Made by a program: the position numbers and the translations under genes. From positions 1-10,073 of the forward strand of contig CAYMPQ010000062.1 of NCBI GenBank assembly GCA_964392345.1: a DNA stretch of 10,073 nucleotides, given 5' to 3'. This DNA comes from JAUVXY01 sp964392345 (GTDB taxonomy: Bacteria > Actinomycetota > Humimicrobiia > Humimicrobiales > Humimicrobiaceae). Below the pieces are notes generated by a model. It ran no database searches and was not told the origin of the DNA. It saw only the letters and a program-made list of their open reading frames with translations. Below are positions 1 through 7,123 of the stretch, in pieces (position 1 is the first letter of the stretch; each line of letters opens with the position of its first letter).

Positions 1-2
1 GG

Positions 3-104
3 GAAAAATTAACGCCTGATGATTTTGTGGATGGTTCCAGGGTAGTTGGTGCTGCAACTTTAAATAATTTAGTGCTTGAAGCTGATGGAACTATGTGGTT
101 TTAA
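3..104 (+). CDS. 3' end of an unrecognised gene (partial)
   Basis: The reading frame is open from the left edge of the window to a TAA at 102-104. It encodes the last 33 residues of a protein ending in ...LVLEADGTMWF. The mix of hydrophobic and acidic residues looks like genuine coding sequence. I do not recognise the family, and the rest of the gene lies outside the window. The next gene is on the opposite strand, so the two converge across 45 AT-rich bases with no convincing terminator. Confidence 0.5.
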   Translation, partial: EKLTPDDFVDGSRVVGAATLNNLVLEADGTMWF

Positions 105-149
105 TTATGATTTTTAAAATAATAAAAACTTATTTTCCGCAAGTAGAAA

Positions 150-505
150 TTACACTTTTTCCCTATTTTTGTCCACACTAAAATTATTTTCATAACTTTC
201 AATATATTGAGCAGATAGATCCTTTATCTGCTTCAGTATAACTTCTGCTTTTCTCATGTTATTAATACATGCCCGGGCTAATTTTGCTTGCTCATCTGTC
301 AAAGTCCTTGTTATGGTCCTGGATTTAACTTTACGGGTCCAGATATTATATGGTCCATGCCTTTTGCTTTTATCCTTATGGCACAGGCATCCGGGATTGC
401 CGCATGTCTTATATACTTTCATCACGCTGCCTGTTGAGATAAATCCCAATTTATCGATTTTTTTCTTAAGTATAGAATATTTTTTCTGATACTTATCTTT
501 TTTCA
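150..505 (-). other. DUF6788-like domain at the end of the AKR pseudogene
   Basis: This is roughly the last 118 codons of the 150-779 frame. It starts with a Lys-rich helix (KKKIDKLGFISTGSV), continues through KVYKTCGNPGCLC, then KRHGPYNIWTRKV and TRTLTDEQAKLARACINNMR, and ends in a charged tail. The CxxxxCxC cluster followed by HGPY and a basic strand is the signature I associate with DUF6788. No start codon with a ribosome binding site is evident at the domain boundary, so it appears only as part of the fused frame. Confidence 0.55.
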
Positions 506-1120
506 CATAATTTATGCTCGATATTATCCTGCGATCTTTGTCATTTAAATGACCTGAAGTATTAATAAACTTTAGATTCTGAGCAAGCTCTTCCCTGCTT
601 TGCATTCCGATAACAGGTATGATTTTTTCATATTGATTTATATATTTAAGGCTTATGCGTGCATCCTTGATCCTTCCACCACCCAGGGGCTTCATTCCCA
701 TTATCCCGATATCCTTCACTACCAGTTCTTTATAATTCTTGTCTATAAATTCTGTAGATATAAAATTTACAGGTATCATAAGAACAGAGAAATCGACTAC
801 ATCATAATATCTTTTAATAATGTAAGGGCTATGGCATGAAAAACCAATAAAACCAATCTTTCCCTTTCCCCTATAAGCGCTTCTATTAAACCATTGTTTA
901 TTAGGTTATCTAGTCTTTTATCTCCTGATGTATCGTGGAACAGAAAAATATTTATATAATCTGTATTAAGCCTTCTGAGGCTTTCTTCAAGATCTCCAAG
1001 AAATTCTTTTTTCTCAGTTTTAAATGATTTAGTAGAAATGATTACTTTTTCCCGGATTCCTTTAAGTGATTTTCCAATGCTCTCTTAACTATCAGGATAA
1101 TCATGTGCCGTATCTATAAA
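150..1120 (-). pseudogene. Aldo/keto reductase pseudogene fused to a DUF6788-like domain
   Basis: Read on the minus strand, 1120 down to about 510 encodes an aldo/keto reductase barrel of the type usually followed by a ferredoxin-like tail. Visible motifs are FIDTAHDYPDS (catalytic Asp/Tyr region), SLRRLNTDYINIFLFHD, KIGFIGFSCHS, MGMKPLGGG and IPVIGMQSREEL. The gene is broken three ways. The start is missing (TAA at 1121-1123, directly before FIDTA). A TAA at 1085-1087 replaces the expected Glu of DSEES. A frameshift lies in the G/A-rich tract around 862-877. After about 510 the frame runs without a stop into a different domain with CGNPGCLC, HGPY and TRKV, as in DUF6788 proteins, which are small proteins often found near mobile elements. 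The last continuous frame is 150-779. The normal Cys-rich AKR tail is absent, so the junction looks like a recombination scar. AKR assignment is firm; DUF6788 assignment is from memory of the motif pattern. Confidence 0.75.
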
Positions 1121-1186
1121 TTACTGTATAATGATATTTATCAGAAGAAAAAACTATAAAACTTAAAACCTTATAAGAGGTATCAG

Positions 1187-1701
1187 ATGAAAAAATCACT
1201 TGGGGCAAAAACTATTTTATATCCTGCACCGGTCCTTCTGGTAGGCACCTATGATGAAAATGACCAACCTAATATCATGACTGCAGCCTGGGGAGGCATA
1301 TGCTGCTCAGTACCGCCATGTGTAGCAATTTCACTGCGGAAAGCCACCTATAGCTACAGCAATATTATGTCCAGAGGTGCATTTACAATAAATATAGCAC
1401 CCTCGGACCAGGTTGAAAAAGCTGATTATTACGGAATAGAATCCGGAAGAAATATAAACAAGTTTGAGAAAACGGTATAACAGCGGTAAAAAGCAGCCTT
1501 GTAGATGCACCGTATGGAGAAGAATTCCCTCTTATTCTTGAATGTAAGCTCCTAAATAATATAGAGATCGGACTTCACACCCAGTTTATAGACGATATAA
1601 TGGATGTAAAAGCAGATCCTGAAATAATCGGAGAAGATGGAAAACCTGATATAAAAAAGATAGATCCAATTATTTTTGATACGGTTTTCTCCGTTTCTTG
1701 A
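1187..1701 (+). pseudogene. Flavin reductase-like (FMN-binding split barrel) protein, frameshifted
   Basis: The gene has a good ribosome binding site (AGAGG at 1176-1180, six bases before the ATG). The first 97 codons match the flavin reductase-like family: PVLLVGTYDENDQPN, MTAAWGGICCS, PPCVAISLR, and the FTINI strand. The frame ends at a TAA at 1478-1480. Homology continues in another frame from about 1480 (TAVKSSLVDAPYGEEFPLIL, ECKLLNNIEIGLHTQFIDDI, IDPIIFD) to a TGA at 1699-1701. A single-base indel near 1476-1480 therefore separates the halves. Family members continue about 25 residues past PIIF to a GKAFSI-like end. Here PIIFD is followed at once by TVFSVS, suggesting an additional small in-frame deletion. 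Such proteins bind FMN and often serve in electron transfer to oxygen or other acceptors in anaerobes. The lesion is not in a homopolymer, which argues somewhat against a simple sequencing error. Confidence 0.8.
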
Positions 1702-1804
1702 TAAAAATGCGAAATATTTAAGGACCTATTAAGACAAGATTTCTTTTCGGTTCACCTGCACGCTGGTAGCATTACATCCTGAATCTTGATTACAATATTT
1801 TTTA

Positions 1805-1829
1805 TGAGCCATTTTAAAATTCTGGCTCA
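1805..1829 (+). terminator. Stem-loop, possible terminator
   Basis: A perfect 7-bp stem TGAGCCA (1805-1811) / TGGCTCA (1823-1829) encloses an 11-base AT-rich loop. It lies 104 bp after the flavin reductase pseudogene and 28 bp before the convergent methyltransferase remnant. On the + strand a T-rich stretch (TTTATCTTTTT) follows after three bases. On the minus strand the hairpin is followed by A-rich sequence, so it suits + strand transcription better. The rest of 1702-1856 shows no gene. Confidence 0.4.
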
Positions 1830-1856
1830 GAGTTTATCTTTTTAGAAGCTGTTTGG

Positions 1857-2177
1857 CTATTTGATACTGTTTGAGCTTGTTTTTTTATTGATGGAAAAAT
1901 ATCTTCTCACTTCAATACTATATTTTTTATACTCTGTACCATAAAAATCCAGCAGAAACCTCTCTTCAGTGATGATCTGAAGATGTAGGACTGCAGCTAT
2001 TAATACTGTATACAATAAGAAGATAAGATTTGCATTTAGAAGAAACACCGAGAAAAAATATAGATTGAAAAATAAATAAATAGGGTGCCTTGATAGAGAA
2101 TATATACCTTTCTTAACAAGCTTTCCCGGATATCTTTTATCTATCCCGAGTCTCCAGGAATTTCCAAGTACAAGCTC
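1857..2177 (-). pseudogene. Isoprenylcysteine carboxyl methyltransferase-like remnant (5' truncated)
   Basis: The minus strand from 2177 to the TAG at 1857-1859 encodes about 106 residues matching the C-terminal half of ICMT/phospholipid methyltransferase-like membrane proteins. Motifs are LGNSWRLGID, LVKKGIYSLSRHPIY (the conserved RHP signature of the SAM-binding region), a hydrophobic helix, and EERFLLDFYGTEYKKY followed by VRRYF. The frame has no start: a TAG at 2178-2180 lies immediately upstream, preceded by ATG AAA. The N-terminal transmembrane helices expected of the family are missing. The break falls within 20 bases of the stop of the upstream gene (2196), consistent with a deletion that removed the 5' half. 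A shorter frame from an internal ATG at 2048 would lack the RHP motif and is unlikely to be functional. Confidence 0.75.
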
Positions 2178-2195
2178 CTATTTCATTTATATCTT

Positions 2196-2939
2196 CTAAT
2201 TTCCGACTATCGGCGAGGCTTCCTCATCCAATGGATTTGTCCTGACAGCCAGAGAATACAAGTACGGATAGTTATCCTTTAGATGCATCACATAATCGAT
2301 CCAGCGGCTGAGGAGTAATACATACACCCTTTTAATATCACCTGAAATATGCTCCAGGTCGGAATGTGGCAGCTTATCCAGGTTACTCCTATATTCCAAT
2401 TCTTCAGTCAGATGGAATACTGCCCAGAGTAACTCCGTGAAAGTCTCATGCTCCAGAAGATTCGGGTTTTCAAGCAATCTCAATAGGAAATTCCTTCTCG
2501 AGGATAAAAAGTCACGGAGACTCTTAAGATCTCCAAGATTACTGTCGATGTGGAACTCATAATTATCTATAAAAAAAGATGCCTTTTTAAAATCTGCATC
2601 CGTCCAATTTTTCATCTGCGAAAGATCCTTTTTGATCTCATCAGATTTATGGTCAAATCTTGCAAATGAAGGTATTAGCTTAAGTCCGACTTCACTGAAA
2701 AATGCCCCTATTACCATATTTAGCTTCTTGAGCATGGCTTTCTTTTCCCGATCCGAAAGAAGTCTGTGTATGATCAATGTGACCATGAGGACTTCTATGG
2801 GAACAAAAGCTATATCACCCACCAAATATATAAGTATATGATACACATCTCTGAAAATAAGATAATGTATGCCGTACATTATCACGGAAAGCACGACCAA
2901 CGATATTCCAAGTATTATCTGCCAGTTCACTCTCTTCAT
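2196..2939 (-). CDS. Conserved two-TM membrane protein, unknown function
   Basis: The protein has 247 residues. Two hydrophobic segments (about residues 7-29 and 34-60) are followed by basic residues (RLLSDREKKAMLKK) and a long, mostly helical, charged domain to the end, predicted to be cytoplasmic by the positive-inside rule. Recognisable blocks are IEVLMVTLIIHRLL, FFSEVG and, near the end, HLKDNYPYLYSLAVRTNPLDE. I associate this ending with uncharacterised conserved proteins of anaerobic bacteria and archaea, but know no function. The ATG has a strong ribosome binding site (AAAGGGG just upstream). It starts 51 bp after the galT stop on the same strand, so cotranscription is likely. No damage is visible. 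A small sensor or scaffold role is possible, but nothing in the sequence shows it. Confidence 0.75.
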   Translation of the reverse strand: MKRVNWQIILGISLVVLSVIMYGIHYLIFRDVYHILIYLVGDIAFVPIEVLMVTLIIHRLLSDREKKAMLKKLNMVIGAFFSEVGLKLIPSFARFDHKSDEIKKDLSQMKNWTDADFKKASFFIDNYEFHIDSNLGDLKSLRDFLSSRRNFLLRLLENPNLLEHETFTELLWAVFHLTEELEYRSNLDKLPHSDLEHISGDIKRVYVLLLSRWIDYVMHLKDNYPYLYSLAVRTNPLDEEASPIVGN

Positions 2940-2990
2940 CTTTTCCCCTTTCTATTTATCTTAAAACAGGTTTTGTTAATATCTATCAGG

Positions 2991-4010
2991 TCAAAAGACC
3001 GGTATCTTCTGATTCTTTAGATTTTCTGCACAGGTCTCAGGTAAGATAGAATTTATATTCATCCCGGAACCTATTTCAAAACCTGCCCTGGTACTGAGCC
3101 TGGGCGGTATCTCTATGTGCCAGTGGTAATGCCTGTTTCCTGACTGATCTACAGGACTGCTGTCTATAACAAAATTATAATCCGGATCGTTCAGAAGGCC
3201 GTATAATTTTTTAAGTACCGTCTGCATGACTCTGGTAAGATCCAACAGGTCTTCCTCACTTATCTCTGCAAAACAGGATTGGTGTTTTTTTGGATATATC
3301 ACTATATTATATGGGACTACTGAAACATAGGGCGCTACTGCAAGATATTTATCATTTACATGGATAAGTCTTTCTATTGACTTCATCTCATAATCAATAA
3401 TATCGCAATAAACGCATCTTATAAAGTCATCACAATATCTCTGGGATTCAAACATCTTGTTTCTGATATACCCGGGAACAAAAGATGTGGCTACAAGCTG
3501 GGAATGTGGATGATCAAGTGATGTACCTGCTCTCCTGCCATGGTTTTTAAATATTACAACCAGCTGATTTTCCGGATCGCTGCTGATATCAATGAATCTC
3601 TTCCTGTAAGCTCTAATGACTTTCTCTACATGGTTTACATCCATCTTTACCAGATTGTCATCATGCCATGGCGATTCGATTATTACTTCGTGTTCTCCCG
3701 CTCCATCAATTGAAAGATAAAGACCTTCTATATGCCTACGGTCATACCCAACTTTAAAAACTTCCATGGATTCGACTGCAGGATACTTGTTTTTAACTAC
3801 CCTTACAGACCAGTCTTTTTCACCATTTATTACAAGAAGTTCCTCTGGTGTCATATCTTCATTACCCAGGCAAAAAGGGTAGCCAGGCTCATAATTTTTT
3901 ATCACCTTGTTATCTTTTATTTCTTTATAATCACGGGGTCTTGCAGCTCTTTTAACTGAGAATATAGTCCAGTCCTTTGTTGACAGGTCCTGCCTTATGA
4001 TCGATGACAT
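2991..4010 (-). CDS. galT: Galactose-1-phosphate uridylyltransferase-like protein
   Basis: A HIT-superfamily nucleotidyltransferase of 339 residues, the usual length for the family. Such enzymes swap UMP between UDP-glucose and galactose-1-phosphate (Leloir pathway). Visible are the N-terminal PFCLGNE block (residues 45-51), ESPWH (112-116), and FKNHGRRAGTSLDHPHSQ (154-171) with the nucleophilic His169. A CxxC follows at 199-202, then HYHWHIEIPPR (294-304) and the GFEIGSG loop. The first zinc-type Cys of the usual CPFC is Tyr44 here, so the metal site may be altered or absent, as in some relatives. I chose the ATG at 4010 because AAGGA (4020-4016) sits five bases upstream; a TTG three bases earlier is too close. 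It is likely first in an operon with the membrane protein at 2196. Related enzymes use other sugar phosphates, so the substrate is inferred. Confidence 0.88.
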   Translation of the reverse strand: MSSIIRQDLSTKDWTIFSVKRAARPRDYKEIKDNKVIKNYEPGYPFCLGNEDMTPEELLVINGEKDWSVRVVKNKYPAVESMEVFKVGYDRRHIEGLYLSIDGAGEHEVIIESPWHDDNLVKMDVNHVEKVIRAYRKRFIDISSDPENQLVVIFKNHGRRAGTSLDHPHSQLVATSFVPGYIRNKMFESQRYCDDFIRCVYCDIIDYEMKSIERLIHVNDKYLAVAPYVSVVPYNIVIYPKKHQSCFAEISEEDLLDLTRVMQTVLKKLYGLLNDPDYNFVIDSSPVDQSGNRHYHWHIEIPPRLSTRAGFEIGSGMNINSILPETCAENLKNQKIPVF

Positions 4011-4024
4011 CAATATCCTTCCAA

Positions 4025-4060
4025 CGCATTATTATAAAAATACTTCCCAAGTTCCTAAAT
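4025..4060 (-). promoter_or_regulatory. Possible galT promoter
   Basis: On the minus strand a perfect TATAAT lies at 4036-4031, followed about seven bases later by a possible start near 4024 and then the galT ribosome binding site at 4020-4016. No good -35 hexamer is seen at the usual spacing. The transcript leader would be only about 14 bases. The call rests on the -10 box and position alone. Confidence 0.35.
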
Positions 4061-4124
4061 TGTTATTAATATAATAATATTAATTAAAACCTATAAAATC
4101 AATTTTTGTCTATAGTACAGCACC

Positions 4125-4380
4125 ATGGAAATAAGCATAGAGGAATTTGAAAAAGAGATCCTGGAAGTTCTGGAAAGTCTTCCTCGAAAATTTAAAGATA
4201 AATTTGAAAATATTGATTTTTTAATCGAGGAATTTATAAGAACTTGTTTCTGTATCACCCTGCTATCAAGCACTCATAGTTACCATAATTTAGGTTACCA
4301 GATTCAAAAAGCATCAGAAATCATGATATTAGAACGGGAAATACGTGAAGTGTAAAAAGAAATAAGAAAAAGACCATATC
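4125..4380 (+). pseudogene. Zincin-type metallopeptidase family remnant, multiply frameshifted
   Basis: The 76-codon frame 4125-4355 begins MEISIEEFEKEILEVLESLP and continues KFKDKFENIDFLIEEF, matching the N-terminus of the small zincin-like metallopeptidase family (PF06262 type, about 110-130 residues). After that the homology hops between frames: KNLFLYHPAI around 4230, THSYHNLG back in the first frame around 4270-4300, and LPD in another frame around 4305. The frame then reads REIREV and stops. The family's catalytic HExxH near its C-terminus is not visible in any frame downstream, so the copy appears dead. No clear ribosome binding site precedes the ATG. Assignment rests on short motifs remembered from the family. 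Confidence 0.55.
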
Positions 4381-4427
4381 CAGGCCAGTTTTATGGCAGC
4401 CAAATATCCTGCGGCCCTATAATTAAC

Positions 4428-4658
4428 CTAGCACTCATGGTCACAGTCTATGTAATCATCCCGGATATAATTATCAAACTCATCAGGGCAGGTGTTTATT
4501 TTAGGCGGAGGCCTCAGGTATCCGTATCTCTGGCTAAAATTTCTCTCATAGGATCTTTTGAATTCCTCGTAGCTATCTTCGATGCACTGGTAGTAAGGAC
4601 CGTATTGGGGTTTTCTTCTTCTATATTGTTTCGTATTTTTGCATAGGATAGTATAAGA
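4428..4658 (-). pseudogene. Small Cys/Tyr-rich reading frame without start codon
   Basis: The minus-strand frame from 4658 to the TAG at 4428-4430 is open for 76 codons. It has a protein-like composition: a basic N-terminal part (YRRRKPQYGPYYQC), a middle rich in Tyr/Arg/Glu, then RPPPKINTCPDEFDNY and an acidic tail ending IDCDHEC. Five Cys residues plus Asp/His near the end could bind metal. There is no ATG, GTG or TTG in frame near the 5' end. A GAGGTGG motif (4672-4666) and an out-of-frame ATG at 4644 hint that a frameshift destroyed the start. It lies 60 bp after the stop of the Ig-like secreted protein gene on the same strand. I do not recognise it. Confidence 0.35.
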
Positions 4659-4718
4659 CTATATTCCACCTCTATAATGGATTTATTCACAATTCAAAGC
4701 AAAATATTTATTGACTTC

Positions 4719-5884
4719 TTATGAAGTGTATGCAACATGTAAAACCACTTCTTCAATCAAATAGTCCCAGCCATCCCACTGGTGGTCAGAATCAGTTGCC
4801 GGTGTTGTATACCTAATTCTAATGCGGAATCTTGATTTTCCATCATTAATAGCTTTCTGAAGCTCGATTTTCAGTTTTGTATTAGTGCATGTAATCACCG
4901 GCTCATTAAATGATTGGATTGCCGTATAAGGTGTTATATTAAAATCTGCCATTACCAGTGGATCTGATCCCCAATCCACAGCATCAATCCATAGAGAACC
5001 AAGAAAAGATGAATCACCCCATACCTGTTCCGGGCTCATAGACAAAGAAGCTTCTGTAATTGTAACTCCTGCCAGCCCGGTAATATCAAAGCTCATATAT
5101 CCCCTGCATTGTTGGTCTGTATTGGAATCACCAGCAAAAATACTGTCATGAGGATACATTACTGTAACGCTCCATACTATATATCCTCCTTCGTTTAAAG
5201 CCACTGGAACATCTGCTTCAGTTACAGGCTCAGGACATCCCCAGCTAAGTGTAATTGATGCAGTAGCAGTTCCTGCTGAATTAGTAGCTGTAGCAATAAG
5301 GGTGTATGTTTCACTTGGATCATGAAGATTAACCTGAGCTTTTTTACTTCCCCACGCACCATTGCTGTCATCTTTGCTCCATTCAATCGTTGGGGTAGGA
5401 CTTCCTGTAACATTTGCCTTTACTTTATAGAAACACAAACCATCAGCAGGTGTAGGCCCCTCATATATTTCCAGAGTTATGGTGGGAGCTACAGCTTCCA
5501 CTTCCTCCTCTTCTTCTTCAGGAGCTTCCTCCTCTTCAACTACTTCCTCAGCTTCCTCTTCTTCAGGTGCTTCCTCACTACATTCACCTAGAAGAGTAAT
5601 AGAAGCAGTAGCTGTACCAGCTAAATTAGTGGCAGTAACTACTAAAGTGTAAGAATCACCAATTTCTACTCCTACTTCAACTCTATCAGGGCTAAGAGGC
5701 GTAACATTATCATCAATACTAAACTCAACTTCAGGATTGGGGGTACCACTAACTATGGCTTCTACACGGTAATAACACATATTGTCAGATTCTGAATAAT
5801 CAGGACCATCATATATCTGTAATTTAACAGTAGGAGCTTCTCTTTTAATACCACCAATACCACACTGAGCAGATAAACTAACTA
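4719..5884 (-). pseudogene. Secreted Ig-like/DNRLRE-like protein, main part of IS-interrupted gene
   Basis: This is the larger part of a gene split by the IS630 element. The protein order is: an Ig-like repeat (5837-5580), a Glu-rich linker (5579-5490), a second Ig-like repeat (5489-5235), and a roughly 170-residue C-terminal domain (5234-4722). The C-terminal domain has CRGYMSFDITGLAGVTITEA and LWIDAVDWG, resembling DNRLRE-type beta-sandwich domains of cell-surface proteins. Both Ig repeats share APT(V/I).L.IY(D/E)GP, a Cys-containing strand (CYYRV / CFYKV), YTL..TATN.AGTATASITL and a closing Cys, suggesting an internal disulfide. With the 5' part at 7124-7177 the restored protein is 405 residues with a signal peptide. 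It is probably exported and attached to or released from the surface. As it stands the frame continues into the IS to a TTG at 6050, giving a hybrid N-terminus. Confidence 0.8.
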
Positions 5885-5979
5885 GTGTCATGTCAATATA
5901 AATATATTGGGTATTAACTTGACTTACTTCCTGACTTATGCCATATTCAGCAATAAAGATAAAAGTCGGGAGGAACGTC

Positions 5980-6438
5980 ATGAAAAAATATATTGTACGT
6001 TTGTCACAGGAAGAGAGCCAGATTCTAAAGCGATTTATATCATCAGGCAAAAGACCTGCTCAGTTATTTACACGGGCAAGAATTCTGTTAAAAGCAGATC
6101 AGGGAAAAGATGGACCTGGGTGGTCAGACGAAAAGATTAGCCAGGCTTTTGATGTAACAGTACAAACAGTTGAAAGGGTTAGAAAACAATTGGTCCAAGA
6201 AGGTTTTGATGCAGTATTAAAGCGGCAAAAATATATCCAAAAAGTTTCTCGCAAAAGGCTCGATGGCGATGCCGAAGCACATCTTATTGTCCTTTCCTGC
6301 AGCAAACCGCCTAAAGGGCGAAGTGGGTGGTCACTTCGACTGCTGGCCGATAGGATGGTTGAACTGGATTATGTAGAAAGTGTATCATATGAGACTGTCA
6401 GGCAGACTTTAAAAAAAACGAAATTAAACCATGGTTAA
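5980..6438 (+). CDS. IS630 transposase, first frame (DNA-binding part)
   Basis: The start ATG at 5980 has a strong ribosome binding site (GGGAGG at 5968-5973) and is preferred over the in-frame ATG at 5938. The product is 152 residues and carries the N-terminal helix-turn-helix region of IS630 transposases. Features are FTRARILLKAD, then WSDEKISQAFDVTVQTVERV (a clear HTH), GFDAVLKR and SGWSLRLLADRMVEL. Shortly before the end it crosses an A8 run (6411-6418), where a -1 shift would pass ribosomes into the second frame (KKNEIKPWLKEM...). Without the shift it terminates at TAA 6436-6438. The free product, if made, would be a DNA-binding protein able to occupy the inverted repeats. Confidence 0.88.
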   Translation: MKKYIVRLSQEESQILKRFISSGKRPAQLFTRARILLKADQGKDGPGWSDEKISQAFDVTVQTVERVRKQLVQEGFDAVLKRQKYIQKVSRKRLDGDAEAHLIVLSCSKPPKGRSGWSLRLLADRMVELDYVESVSYETVRQTLKKTKLNHG

Positions 6439-6443
6439 AAGAG

Positions 6444-7115
6444 ATGTGGTGTATACCACCTAAGGCTAATGCTTCCTTTGTATGTGCAATGGAGGATGTT
6501 CTAAAAGTTTACAAGAGAGAGTACAGTCCGGATATGCCTGTGGTATGTATGGACGAGACAAGTAAGCAGTTAATAAAAGAAACGCGTTTGGCAATATCAG
6601 CTAAACCAGGAAAGGCATCCCGTTATGATTATGAATATGAACGCAATGGAACCTGCAACCTGTTTATGTTCTACGAACCATTTGGTGGCAAGCGATTTAT
6701 ATCTGTTACAGACAGACGTACAAAAGTTGACTGGGCAATACAGATAAAAGATCTTCTGGATATTCATTATCCTGATGCTAAAAAGGTTATTTTGGTAATG
6801 GATAATCTTAATACACATATCGGTTTTTCACTGTATGAGGTATTTGAGCCGCAGGAAGCAAGACGGCTACTCGACAGGCTTGAAATACATTATACCCCAA
6901 AACACGGCAGCTGGCTCAATATAGCAGAGATTGAGCTAAGGGTTCTAAATGGCCAGTGCTTAAACCGTAGAATACCTGATAAGGGGATATTATCAAGTGA
7001 GGTTGCCGCATGGCAAGAAAAGCGGAATTCCGATCAAGCCAAAGTTGATTGGCAGTTTACTGCTGAAGATGCAAGAATTAAGCTTAAGAGACTTTACCCT
7101 ATATTATTAACTTGA
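6444..7115 (+). CDS. IS630 transposase, second frame (DDE catalytic part)
   Basis: This frame encodes the RNaseH-like DDE catalytic domain. The acidic triad is visible as VVCMDET (Asp37 from the ATG at 6444), ILVMDNLNTH (Asp120) and WLNIAEIE (Glu162). The HYTPKHGSWLN block is typical of IS630. It is in the -1 frame relative to the 5980 frame, and sequence homologous to the transposase is readable upstream of 6444 back to the A8 run, so the true product is most likely a 378-residue fusion made by -1 frameshifting. No ribosome binding site precedes the ATG at 6444. The stop at 7113-7115 lies within the right inverted repeat. All three catalytic residues are kept, so the element may be active. 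Confidence 0.88.
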   Translation: MWCIPPKANASFVCAMEDVLKVYKREYSPDMPVVCMDETSKQLIKETRLAISAKPGKASRYDYEYERNGTCNLFMFYEPFGGKRFISVTDRRTKVDWAIQIKDLLDIHYPDAKKVILVMDNLNTHIGFSLYEVFEPQEARRLLDRLEIHYTPKHGSWLNIAEIELRVLNGQCLNRRIPDKGILSSEVAAWQEKRNSDQAKVDWQFTAEDARIKLKRLYPILLT

Positions 7116-7123
7116 CAGGACAC

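Larger units (their letters stand above)
5885..7123 (+). mobile_element. IS630-family insertion sequence, complete
   Basis: The element is 1239 bp, bounded by imperfect terminal inverted repeats at 5885-5911 and 7097-7123 (21 of 27 positions match by my alignment; both begin GTGTC and share TGTCAA further in). It is flanked by direct TA dinucleotides at 5883-5884 and 7124-7125, the target duplication typical of the IS630/Tc1-mariner group. It carries one transposase in two overlapping frames on the + strand and has inserted antisense to the secreted-protein gene. Boundaries are confirmed independently, because removing the element and one TA rejoins the interrupted gene in frame. Confidence 0.92.

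Noticed and set aside
256..489. + strand 77-codon frame
   Set aside because: It is antisense to the DUF6788-like/AKR frame, has no ribosome binding site, and its composition mirrors the minus-strand gene.
1476..1482. Programmed frameshift in the flavin reductase-like gene
   Set aside because: There is no slippery heptamer at the shift and the C-terminus is also shortened, so mutation or error is the better explanation.
4437..4646. + strand 69-codon hydrophobic frame
   Set aside because: No ribosome binding site; its Val/Ile/Leu/Phe richness is what an antisense of the Tyr/Asp/Glu-rich minus frame gives.
5322..5591. + strand Phe/Leu-rich frame
   Set aside because: It is the antisense of the Glu-rich linker (GAA/GAG read as TTC/CTC) and shows no start signals.
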